64,000 nucleotides of DNA, taken from CAG-1782 sp964418255 (GTDB lineage Bacteria; Bacillota; Clostridia; Christensenellales; DTU072). Below, one piece after another: positions 50,701 to 57,508 of this stretch. The position numbers and the translations under genes were made by a program. Location of the stretch: assembly GCA_964418255.1 (NCBI GenBank), contig CAYQKV010000006.1:1-64000 (forward strand), given 5' to 3'. Under the pieces are notes generated by a model, which saw only the letters and a list, made by a program, of their open reading frames with translations, ran no database searches and was not told the origin of the DNA. Numbering within the stretch: the first letter of the stretch is position 1; each line of letters starts with the position of its first letter.

Positions 50701-53700
50701 CTGGGAAGTCGGAGAAACCGCGTTTGCGTACCTATTGAAAGAGGAAAACGACGAATACTCGGTTACCGTAGGCGGAACGGGTAATATGAGAGACTACGCC
50801 GCGCTCGCATTGGTTCCGTGGAACGCTTATGCATCGTCTATTGTAAAACTCGTCGTTTCAAACGGAGTGGGAACGCTCGGAATAAACGCGTTCGTTTCTT
50901 TAACGGCTTTAAGAGAAGTGTTTTACAATGCCGCGGAAGCGCGGTATATCGAAGATAAAAACCTGTTCTACGGAAGCGGAGCAGAAAGCGGAATAACCCT
51001 GAATATCGGCGCGGACGTAAAACAAATACCCGCGTACCTGTTCAGAGAAAATCCGCGGCTTAAAGAAATAGTTTACGAAGACGGCGCGCTCGTTTCGATA
51101 GGAGAATACGCGTTCTACGGCTGCTCTCTGCTGGAAACCGTGACCGTTCCCGATACCGTTACTGCGATAGGCGCACACGCGTTCGAAAACGCGGTAAATT
51201 TAAGAGAAATCACAGTGGGCGCGGGCGTTACTTCTTTCGGAAACAGAGCGTTCTACGGAGCGGATAAACTGGAAACCGTCAACTACAACGCCGTCAACGC
51301 CGCCGACGCCGCAGGCAACGCTTCGGTGTTCGACAGCGCGTACAACGCCGCGGCAAACGGAGAAGGTTTCGCGCTCAATATCGGCGCGCAAGTTACGAGA
51401 ATTCCCGCTTACGCGTTCTACGATTGCGGAAACCTTATAAGCATTTCCGTCCCCAACAGAGGCGCGCTTACCGAAATCGGAAGAGAAGCGTTTTATAAAT
51501 GCGAAGGGCTTTCTTCGGTAATCTTACCTTCGACTTTGGCAACCCTTTCCGAAAGAGCGTTTGCGGAAGCCTCCGCGCTTTCTTCGATAAATTTCGGCAC
51601 GGGAACGCGCGCGCTTTCAAAAATAGGAAAAGAAGCGTTCGTAAACACGGCGTATTATATGAACGACGAAAACTGGTCGACGCAGAGCGACGGAACCATC
51701 CGCGCCGCGCTGTATCTTGCGGGAACTTACCTTATTAAAGCGGTAAGCGGTCTGAGCGGAGAATATATCGTTTCGGGAACGACCGCGCTTATAGCGGACG
51801 GAGCGTTCGAAGATTGCAACGCGCTCGAATTCATCCGTATTCCCACGGCGGTGGAAAATATAGGCGAGGACGCGTTCGCGGGATGCGTGAGATTGAGAAC
51901 GGTTTACGTGTCGAGCTACGCCGCCGCGGCGGGCTTTGCGGAAGAAAGTTCTTTCGGCGGCATACTGAAAAACGCCGTGCACGTCTATATCGCGAGAACG
52001 CTGGTAAACGACAGAAACGTGAGGGTGGGACAGTACCTCAGCGGCGGTTATACGAGGATAGAAGGAGAAATAAACTTCTCGGCGGGCGCATACTACGCCT
52101 ATACGAAAGCGGCGTGGAACACGGGAGACGTTCAGGCGTATCTGATTAACGACGAATATAACCCCGGTTTTTACGAAATCAACGTAAAAGGCGTCGGACA
52201 AATGGGAGATTATTCCAAAGAAAGCCTTGCGCCGTGGAGAAATTACCTTGCCGAGATAAGCGAAATAAAGATTGCGGAAGGAGTGACGAAAGTCGGAAAC
52301 GCGGCGTTCTACGGGTGTTCGGAAGCGACGGAAATCGCAATGGCGGGCACGGTGGAAACAATCGGACGGGGAGCGTTCGAAGGATGCGCGTCGCTCACCG
52401 CGTTGGAAATTCCGCAGAACGTTACGGAAATAGGCAACGAGGCGTTCGCGGACTGCACGGGGCTTAAAAATATCAGATACCTCGCTAAACGCGTAGCGGA
52501 TTTAGCCGAAAACAACGGAGCGTTCGCAAACGTCGGGATAGAAGCGAGCGGCGGAACGGAAGTTAAAATCGACAGAGAAACCGAATATATCCCGTCGCGT
52601 TTGTTCTATCCGTACGAAAACGGAGAGGGAACGCCCGCGGTCGTAAACGTGGAATTCCTTTCCGCTAACAATATAAATAACTGCGAAGAAATAGGAAGTT
52701 ACGCGTTCGCGTACCTAACGGGACTGCTCGGAGTGAAGTTTGCCAAAGGCGCAACGTTGAAACGAATTAACGAAGGAGCGTTTTACGGGTGCGAGGCAAT
52801 CGGAACGGCGGAAATAACCGCGGGAATACAATATATAGGAAAGAACGCTTTCGCCGAATGCGCGTTGCTTAGCGAAATCGTCTTCTCCGCGGAAGAGTTT
52901 ACCGAAGGAGAAGAGGGCAACGCCGCGTTTAACGGCGCGGGCAGAGAAACAGGGCTTACGGTAACCGTTTCCAACAAGACCAAAACGTTGCCGTCGTACC
53001 TGTTCGAAAACGCCGATTACCTTACTACGCTCGCGTTCGAAGAGGGCGGAGTATGCGAAACGATAGGAAGGAAAGCGTTTTCGGGGTGCGTTGCGTTGAC
53101 GGCGATTACCGTACCCGATTACGTTACGGAAATAGGACAGGGCGCGTTCGAAGGATGCACCTCGGCGACGAGATATACCGCGCCGTTCGCAGGGGGTAAA
53201 GCCGCGGCGGTGAGCGCAGGAACAACTTCGCTGTTCGGTTACGTGTTCGGAACGGAAGAAAAGAAAGGAACGACCGCGGCGGAGCAGACTTTCGGAGCGG
53301 GAACGGCTACGTATTATATCCCCGACAGCATTGCGAGCGTGGAAATAACCGTCTATACGAATATGTATTTCGGAACGTTCGAAAACTGCGCGAATATAAG
53401 AAGCATAAGACTTAACGGAGATTCGGAAGTGGACACCGTTTACGAGTACGGAACCAACGAATCGGGACAACAGGTGATAACGCAATCCATTCTCAACGGG
53501 TCGATAGTGGGCAGCGAAGCGTTCTTCGGATGTTCGTCGCTTATGACGGTAGGGCTTACGTCGAGAACGCAGACGATAGGAAACGCGGCGTTCAAAGGCT
53601 GCGCGTCCCTCGGAGAAATAACGATAACGGAAAACGTGACGTCAATCGGAGAAAACGCGTTCGAAGACTGCACGGGACTTACGAGAATTAACTTTAACGC

Positions 53701-54613
53701 TGCGACCTGCGAAGGAATGAGCGTAGTTGCCGACAATCAGCTAAGAAGCAAGAACGTTTTCGCAAACGCGGGAACGGACAAGAGCGGAGTGGAAGTCGTT
53801 TTCGGAAGTAAAGTTACCGAAGTACCCGCGTATTTGTTCGCGGTGACGGGCAAAACGGCGCCGAAACTCGGCAAAGTATCTTTCGAGGACGGAGCGGCGT
53901 GCGAAAAAATCGGAGATAAAGCGTTCAGCGGAGCGGGAGAAAGAACACTTACGTCCATAACGCTTGCAAGCGGTTTGAAATCCGTGGGAGAGGGCGCGTT
54001 CGAAGGGACGGCGTACTATAACGATACTACGAACTGGCAGGGCGGCGTGCTGTATATAGACGGGTGTCTAATTAAAGCCAACCTGACGAACAATACGAGC
54101 ATAACGACCTATAACGTAATGGCGGGAACGACGGTGATTGCGGATAATGCGTTCCGCGACTGCAAGTACCTCGTCGAAGTGAGTCTGCCCATTTCCTTAC
54201 GGTATATCGGAAAACACGCGTTTAACGGTTGTTCTACGCTCGAAGCGGTGACGATGGAAAGAACCGCGTCGCTTATGGGAATAGGAAGCTACGCGTTCGC
54301 GAATTGCATAAACCTCGGGACGAAACAGACAGAGGCGGGCGAAGATACGGGATTTTATATCAGAGCCAACGTTTCGGAAATCGGAGATTACGCGTTCTTC
54401 GGATGTTCGTTACTTACAAAAGTGTATATAGAGAGCGCGTTCGTGGCGGGCGGAATGGGCAGCAACGCGTACGATACGTTCGGCGGAGTTATTACGAACG
54501 CGGAGACGATATTCGTCGCGGAAGGAATAACGGGAACGGGTTCGTACATTATCAACAACTACGAAACCACGGGAACGGCAAGCGGCGGATACAGAAAGTA
54601 TACAAAAAAATAA
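44723..54613 (+). CDS. Giant BspA-like leucine-rich-repeat surface lipoprotein
   Basis: A 3296-residue protein. The signal peptide ends in a lipobox-like FVACSS (Cys at about residue 27), so lipid anchoring is expected. Residues about 30-150 hold two InlB-like repeats (VKFYVDGELYKTCRVDKGQS; VTFYADGVLVAAITEKKGKT) and about 265-335 a third (YGFYGWYFDETLRSEATFP, ITLYAKW). From about 340 to 3250 it is filled with LRR_5 (BspA-type) repeats of the form IGxxAFxxCxxLxxVxxP. A longer super-module recurs: YNAV..., a variable strip, IPAYLF, then V(T/E)F...EIG. No sortase signal or C-terminal membrane helix is seen. It is probably an adhesin or ligand-binding scaffold. The ribosome-binding site is weak (GACGGA). 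Confidence 0.92.
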   Translation: MRNKKIKIIVATLLALAVLAGVFVACSSDDVVTVKFYVDGELYKTCRVDKGQSLDDVPEVPMKDGYKGRWDTTDFDEINESIAVNAIYEKDTYTVTFYADGVLVAAITEKKGKTITSVPAVPEKEGYDGVWNVTIFNGVSSDTVVTAVYTKRAEYATFYRAGKTFEPADVTVGDKPAEGTYYEKIGETFVLTGDATFARGKTYYVAKREVYARVEIGDGVLSYIPELPSSSGRSVRWKKLVRTANGETFVDFDVNNVENGAEIVAYEFVTVTLVDEFGGESVSSSVEFDVGENVNNIDSVVDDRTDYGFYGWYFDETLRSEATFPRVFENNITLYAKWLAMKHTAGLNYEDGEVVSYDGEETEVYIPYKYVSQGGSSVVVTGIKEGAFSANSRITAVHLPSTLKTIGRHAFINCVSLSTVTYDDGCFVETIEESAFEGCVSLARAEVCDNTSEIGERAFYGCVLLGAVDGIGMSAITEVPDYAFYRCETLGTTALPASVERIGNSAFENATRARVTFNDADNLLSIGARAFAYCYEFGGVSAKNAAFIGENAFLSDENLSEVTFIAGEGTHELFGKEEEVNGEGYYFVEKGGNRYAIPEFLYSVTFAKGNGSVVSFALDGLYTVKRIRLAEGITEIEDNAFSTDEADVSGGELTAELPSTLVSIGAEAFSGRGDLRSVVFPSSLKTIGDRAFYGIRELAEVVLPTRNSLADIGREAFVGTDWFEDYDGLIILGKTVIGISETYCRNRNYTVITAEEMGSSEKIAPYAFYGNETLTEIRLGATILSVGEYAFAGCSSLETFVFNLGTGSVAQREIGQNVFEGAEKLRDITVYEDVSADTLFGETAPASLEILRIEFAGKNNELGSELFTAYGGVKEIYIGDGFIAVGENAFASCAALVKAVVGKDVTTIESGAFGYLSELETVDLSANDSLETIEENAFKDTKATGIVFPATLRVIDAGAFGGARLTSAVLPDSLETIGAGAFEGNTLLKTVTLGDNVAEIGENAFANCDLAAFNIPSTVSSENIGKGALYGNDGFMSLTTAQSLSVPDLFTYGDGTAEIPINFTTARITAGEIGEKQYYGITTLQTVYINGGVTAIGESAFEGCSGITSIIIPSSVEKIEARAFANCVMLASCQIDVATSKLAFAGREIFAGDTNLGYAVFPNALEDGDWTGMFDGCESLTTTNLPEAITIIGDYAYRNCSSLVTLGMHDGVTEIGEGAFENCAVIDFDDVRFDELVSIGTRAFAFCGALHGIKAENAVFIGENAYKGSGAIEEITVNGEKAGYYTDKTENLVTVNVVGSPAANAFDGCDGLETVVFYGGNTDTVKAAINALDLDRITVFVNGEIYETLSDEYAVHVNPTDEKNFTFVYDTENKTAVITGIADGADFDGAVYFPGESVSGGVTYVVRGIGNGAFSGNSALSSVVIPSSVTEIGIMAFASCVNLEEVRFESGSRLTAIKRAAFDGCSNLRKTSFPSSLVSIGDNAFQSCVALYEIRFFANSKLEEIGSYAFNGASALETVGLTGPIAKIGSNAFNGCAKLTAFSFGKKATLSEIPNSAFSGCSQLEEITVPASVKIIGTNAFRNCSSLSTVALPDGVTTIGTGAFSSSGLISVTLGANITEIGASAFENCEKLLKAVIPDKVVTIGEGALRGCFRMTELTVGKAVKTIGRQAFYGTSALQTINYNAVSASDLTAEGKVFGNAGQNAGANVVIGKDAQKIPAYLFSSEGSDAPYVVSVTFEETSSCAEIGERAFAFLTRVTDITLPVSVLAVGNGAFYGDTSLRLTLEAAQTPAGYVASWKDGLSFAPAFGRNNVVSGDYAYVVHENKAYLTRYTGNETAPIIPSSVGGYEVAALGSAFENNVNIREIAVPDTVSGLGSFYGCEALETVTLGNMIRNIPDRAFYGCVALDNLLLPASVNEIGKQAFYGCEGLKTVYIDGKNAAALLANAEESGYITEYAVSLYVAETATENAVDETVYTLLPEKRNGYAIYTKLYWEVGETAFAYLLKEENDEYSVTVGGTGNMRDYAALALVPWNAYASSIVKLVVSNGVGTLGINAFVSLTALREVFYNAAEARYIEDKNLFYGSGAESGITLNIGADVKQIPAYLFRENPRLKEIVYEDGALVSIGEYAFYGCSLLETVTVPDTVTAIGAHAFENAVNLREITVGAGVTSFGNRAFYGADKLETVNYNAVNAADAAGNASVFDSAYNAAANGEGFALNIGAQVTRIPAYAFYDCGNLISISVPNRGALTEIGREAFYKCEGLSSVILPSTLATLSERAFAEASALSSINFGTGTRALSKIGKEAFVNTAYYMNDENWSTQSDGTIRAALYLAGTYLIKAVSGLSGEYIVSGTTALIADGAFEDCNALEFIRIPTAVENIGEDAFAGCVRLRTVYVSSYAAAAGFAEESSFGGILKNAVHVYIARTLVNDRNVRVGQYLSGGYTRIEGEINFSAGAYYAYTKAAWNTGDVQAYLINDEYNPGFYEINVKGVGQMGDYSKESLAPWRNYLAEISEIKIAEGVTKVGNAAFYGCSEATEIAMAGTVETIGRGAFEGCASLTALEIPQNVTEIGNEAFADCTGLKNIRYLAKRVADLAENNGAFANVGIEASGGTEVKIDRETEYIPSRLFYPYENGEGTPAVVNVEFLSANNINNCEEIGSYAFAYLTGLLGVKFAKGATLKRINEGAFYGCEAIGTAEITAGIQYIGKNAFAECALLSEIVFSAEEFTEGEEGNAAFNGAGRETGLTVTVSNKTKTLPSYLFENADYLTTLAFEEGGVCETIGRKAFSGCVALTAITVPDYVTEIGQGAFEGCTSATRYTAPFAGGKAAAVSAGTTSLFGYVFGTEEKKGTTAAEQTFGAGTATYYIPDSIASVEITVYTNMYFGTFENCANIRSIRLNGDSEVDTVYEYGTNESGQQVITQSILNGSIVGSEAFFGCSSLMTVGLTSRTQTIGNAAFKGCASLGEITITENVTSIGENAFEDCTGLTRINFNAATCEGMSVVADNQLRSKNVFANAGTDKSGVEVVFGSKVTEVPAYLFAVTGKTAPKLGKVSFEDGAACEKIGDKAFSGAGERTLTSITLASGLKSVGEGAFEGTAYYNDTTNWQGGVLYIDGCLIKANLTNNTSITTYNVMAGTTVIADNAFRDCKYLVEVSLPISLRYIGKHAFNGCSTLEAVTMERTASLMGIGSYAFANCINLGTKQTEAGEDTGFYIRANVSEIGDYAFFGCSLLTKVYIESAFVAGGMGSNAYDTFGGVITNAETIFVAEGITGTGSYIINNYETTGTASGGYRKYTKK

Positions 54614-54651
54614 AAGAAATAAAGAAAATCTATTGACTGACAGGAGAGGCA

Positions 54652-55641
54652 ATGAAAACATACAAAACAAACGGCGAAAGCAAATTCGAAATCGACGTAG
54701 CGGAGCAACCCGAAAGCGAAAAAATTAAAATCAGGATAACCCACGTTATGCCGGGATTTACCGACGTGAACATTTTTTGCGGAGATTCGTCGACAAATTA
54801 CCCGTTCATAATCGGACACAGCGCAATCGGCGTGGTCAGCGACGACAGACCCGAGTACGGACTGAAACGCGGAACCAAAGTTATTCTTAATCCGTATACA
54901 AGCGGACAGCTCGACAGATTGAACTGGGACGCGGTGGTGTCGACGAAGGGCGTGGACGAAGACGGGTTTATGCGCGAGTTCGTATTTATGGATAAGGAAA
55001 AAATCGTGCCTTTTCCCGAAGACGTCGACGACGAAGAAGCGATATTTACCGAAAAAATAGCGCTCGCGCTCAAAGCGTTGAACAGTTTTTCGGTGGAAAA
55101 AGGCGATTATATCGTCATACTCGGCGGAGATACCGTGTGCAATATAATCGGACAACTCGCGATTTACTTTCAGCTTATACCGATTATGATTGACAGCAAC
55201 GCGGTAAACTTAGCGAGAGCGTCGCGGTGCGGAGTGTATTATACGATAGACGAAACCAAAGAATCCGCTCTGGAAAAGGTTTCGGAAATAACCTGCGGAA
55301 GAATGGCGGAAAACACCGTGATTTCGATGAACCCCGAACTCACTCCTGCGTTCGTCTTCCCGATGACGAAAATCGGCGGGAAATGCGTCATTATGTGCGA
55401 AAATAAGATGATGAAATCTTTCGAAGCGGACGTAAGCGCGATAAGCCGCAGACAACTTAAAGTGAGAGGGGTCAACAACGGAGCGAGCGAGTTCGATTCC
55501 GCAGTCAATATCCTTGCGCAGAAAATTCTCAAATTCGACGGTTTTATCGATAAAACCGTGGAAATAAAGGACGCCGAAGTCTTGCTAAGAGAAATGAAAG
55601 GCAACCCCGAAAGATACTTCAACGCCGTTATCAAACTGTAA
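54652..55641 (+). CDS. MDR-superfamily dehydrogenase-like protein lacking zinc ligands
   Basis: A 329-residue medium-chain dehydrogenase/reductase fold: GroES-like N-terminal half (YPFIIGHSAIGVVSDDRPEY) and Rossmann half (YIVILGGDTVCNIIGQLAIY). In zinc alcohol dehydrogenases the first half has C-G-x-C-G-T-D and GHE; here these read MPGFTDVNIFC and GHS, so the catalytic zinc site is missing and GxGxxG is altered to GGDTVCNIIG. It may be a quinone-reductase-like or non-catalytic member. AGGAG precedes ATG 54652, 38 bp after the giant gene. Its end overlaps murC on the other strand by 11 bp. Confidence 0.78.
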   Translation: MKTYKTNGESKFEIDVAEQPESEKIKIRITHVMPGFTDVNIFCGDSSTNYPFIIGHSAIGVVSDDRPEYGLKRGTKVILNPYTSGQLDRLNWDAVVSTKGVDEDGFMREFVFMDKEKIVPFPEDVDDEEAIFTEKIALALKALNSFSVEKGDYIVILGGDTVCNIIGQLAIYFQLIPIMIDSNAVNLARASRCGVYYTIDETKESALEKVSEITCGRMAENTVISMNPELTPAFVFPMTKIGGKCVIMCENKMMKSFEADVSAISRRQLKVRGVNNGASEFDSAVNILAQKILKFDGFIDKTVEIKDAEVLLREMKGNPERYFNAVIKL

Positions 55642-56989
55642 AAGTCGGTATAAGAATTTTAACGAGATTGATTACGTCTCCCGCGCCTACGACTAAAATC
55701 ACGTCGTCGGGCGCGGTCTTTTTATAGAGAAGAGCCGCCGCGTCGATAAGATTGTCCGCGTAGTATTTCTCCGCGTTCGGCAAATCGCGGAACAGTGCAA
55801 GCGCGGAAACGCCGTCCGTAGGCTTCTCCCTCGCCGCGTATTCCTTGACGATAATAATAGGATTGCAATCGGATAAAACCGAGATGAATTCCTTTCTAAG
55901 ACTCGCGGTGCGACTGTATGTGTGCGGTTGAAAAACCACAATGAGTTTGTTCTTTTTAAGAAGGGAAGCGGTGCGCAGAGTCTCGGCTATTTCCGTCGGA
56001 TGATGAGCGTAATCGGCGTATACCGACGCGGACAGAAACTCACCGCGATAATCAAACCGCCTGTCTACGCCGATAAAACTTTCCAGACCCTTTTTTATCG
56101 TCTCGCCGTCGATGCCGAGAGAGGAACAGACCGCCGCCGCACCGAGCGCGTCGAGAAGATTGCATTTACCCGCAACTTTCAGCTTTATTTCGCATAAGGG
56201 AGAACCCAAACGAGAAATACGGCAACCGAAACAACCGTTTTCATATTGAACCACGTTATCCGCGCGGAAAGAACAGTTTGCGGAAAAACCAAACGTTAAG
56301 TCGTTAAAAAACTTGCGGCGCAGACGGTAGTATTCGCAGTCGCCGTTTGTAAGGCGCAGGGCGATAGTAGAAGAGAGAAAATCGTCGAACGCGTCGAAGA
56401 CGTCGCTTTTATCCCGATAGGTGTCGGGGTGGTCGACTTCGGCGTTGAGAACGACGGCGACGGACGGTGAAAGAGAGAGCATACTGCGGCGATATTCGCA
56501 CGCTTCCATAAGAAGATAGTCCTCGCCCGAACAGTAAAAAGAACCGAGGTTTTTGCTCGTGCCCCCTATGTGGGCGTAAAAGCGTAAAGACGCTTCTTTC
56601 ATAATCACGGCGCACATCGAAGTTACCGTGGTTTTGCCGTGAGTTCCCGCTATCGCCACGGTGTAGCGGAAGAACGAAGAGAGATAGGGAAGAAACGAGT
56701 GGCGTTCGAGAACGGGCACGCCGGAGGCTTTGAGATAGACGAGTTCGGGGTCGGAAGAAGAGATTGCCGAGGAAAAAACCGCTAAGTCGGGCGAGCCGAT
56801 TAAGGCGGGTTCGAACCCCGACCAGACGCGTACGCCGAGTTCGGAGAGGGAGACGAGAGCGTCCGAGTAATCGCGGTCGGAACCGCTTACTTCATAGCCT
56901 TTGCCGTGGAAAAAACGGGCGAGAGAGGACATACTCACGCCGCCTACGCCGAGGAAATGTATCTTTTTAACCGAAGAAAAATCAAACAT
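55631..56989 (-). CDS. murC: UDP-N-acetylmuramate--L-alanine ligase
   Basis: A 452-residue Mur ligase for the first amino-acid addition of peptidoglycan synthesis: N-terminal UDP-binding IHFLGVGGVSMSSLARFF, ATP-binding AIAGTHGKTTVTSM, central EACEYRRSMLSLSP, and C-terminal VFQPHTYSRTASL with DDVILVVGAGDV. ATG 56989 has no ribosome-binding site; TATAAT (56995-57000, minus strand) ends 5 nt upstream, so a leaderless message is likely. Length is normal. Confidence 0.96.
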   Translation of the reverse strand: MFDFSSVKKIHFLGVGGVSMSSLARFFHGKGYEVSGSDRDYSDALVSLSELGVRVWSGFEPALIGSPDLAVFSSAISSSDPELVYLKASGVPVLERHSFLPYLSSFFRYTVAIAGTHGKTTVTSMCAVIMKEASLRFYAHIGGTSKNLGSFYCSGEDYLLMEACEYRRSMLSLSPSVAVVLNAEVDHPDTYRDKSDVFDAFDDFLSSTIALRLTNGDCEYYRLRRKFFNDLTFGFSANCSFRADNVVQYENGCFGCRISRLGSPLCEIKLKVAGKCNLLDALGAAAVCSSLGIDGETIKKGLESFIGVDRRFDYRGEFLSASVYADYAHHPTEIAETLRTASLLKKNKLIVVFQPHTYSRTASLRKEFISVLSDCNPIIIVKEYAAREKPTDGVSALALFRDLPNAEKYYADNLIDAAALLYKKTAPDDVILVVGAGDVINLVKILIPTFTV

Positions 56990-57010
56990 ACGGTATTATA
57001 TGCGTTTGGC

Positions 57011-57033
57011 GCGGACAGGTTGCGTTTATTTTT
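57011..57033 (+). repeat. E-element 5' fragment
   Basis: GCGGACAGGTTGCGTTTATT and the following TTT match the left end of the E unit at 31476-31499 (GCGGACAGATTGCGTTTATT). No E hairpin follows. It lies between the divergent murC and rpmE promoters. Confidence 0.55.
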
Positions 57034-57055
57034 CGCGCGAATAAGCGTGAAACAG

Positions 57056-57084
57056 TTGACAGCCGTATTTTTTTTAATTATAAT
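57056..57084 (+). promoter_or_regulatory. Consensus promoter of rpmE
   Basis: TTGACA (57056-57061), 17 nt, TATAAT (57079-57084): perfect consensus, as expected for a ribosomal protein gene. Confidence 0.85.
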
Positions 57085-57134
57085 TATACATACTTTATAA
57101 AATCGGTAAAAAAAGCAAAATATAGAGGTGAAAA

Positions 57135-57350
57135 ATGCAGAAAGATATTCAGCCCAATTACAAAATAGTGGACGTAACGTGCGCTTGCGGCGCGAAGTTC
57201 CAGATAGGAACCACCAAACCCGTCGATTCGCTCAGAGTCGATATATGCTCGCAGTGTCATCCTTTCTACACGGGTAAACAAAAGACCGTTCAGAGCGGCG
57301 GCAGGGTAGAACGCTTCAATAAGAAATTCGGAGCCAACGCGCTTAAATAG
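57135..57350 (+). CDS. rpmE: 50S ribosomal protein L31, zinc-binding type
   Basis: A 71-residue L31 with the C+ cysteine set: Cys16 and Cys18 (VTCACGAKF) and Cys38 and Cys41 (DICSQCHPFYTGKQ). The zinc site marks the type that is replaced by a C- paralogue under zinc limitation in some bacteria; no Zur box is obvious. GAGGTG precedes ATG 57135. A terminator follows 55 bp later. Confidence 0.96.
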   Translation: MQKDIQPNYKIVDVTCACGAKFQIGTTKPVDSLRVDICSQCHPFYTGKQKTVQSGGRVERFNKKFGANALK

Positions 57351-57405
57351 TCAAAGACTAATCGACGCGCAATGGCATAAAGCGCGGTTGAAACTTAACG
57401 GAAGC

Positions 57406-57436
57406 AATAATATCCCCCGTCGGGATATTATTTGTT
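57406..57436 (+). terminator. Intrinsic terminator after rpmE
   Basis: AATAATATCCC (57406-57416) pairs with GGGATATTATT (57422-57432) and is followed by TGTTTT. Confidence 0.85.
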
Positions 57437-57508
57437 TTATTACGGAAAGATATTTTTTGACGAAAAATAAGCCAAAAACAGTAGTTTTTTCAGAAATCGG
57501 AGTATTAA

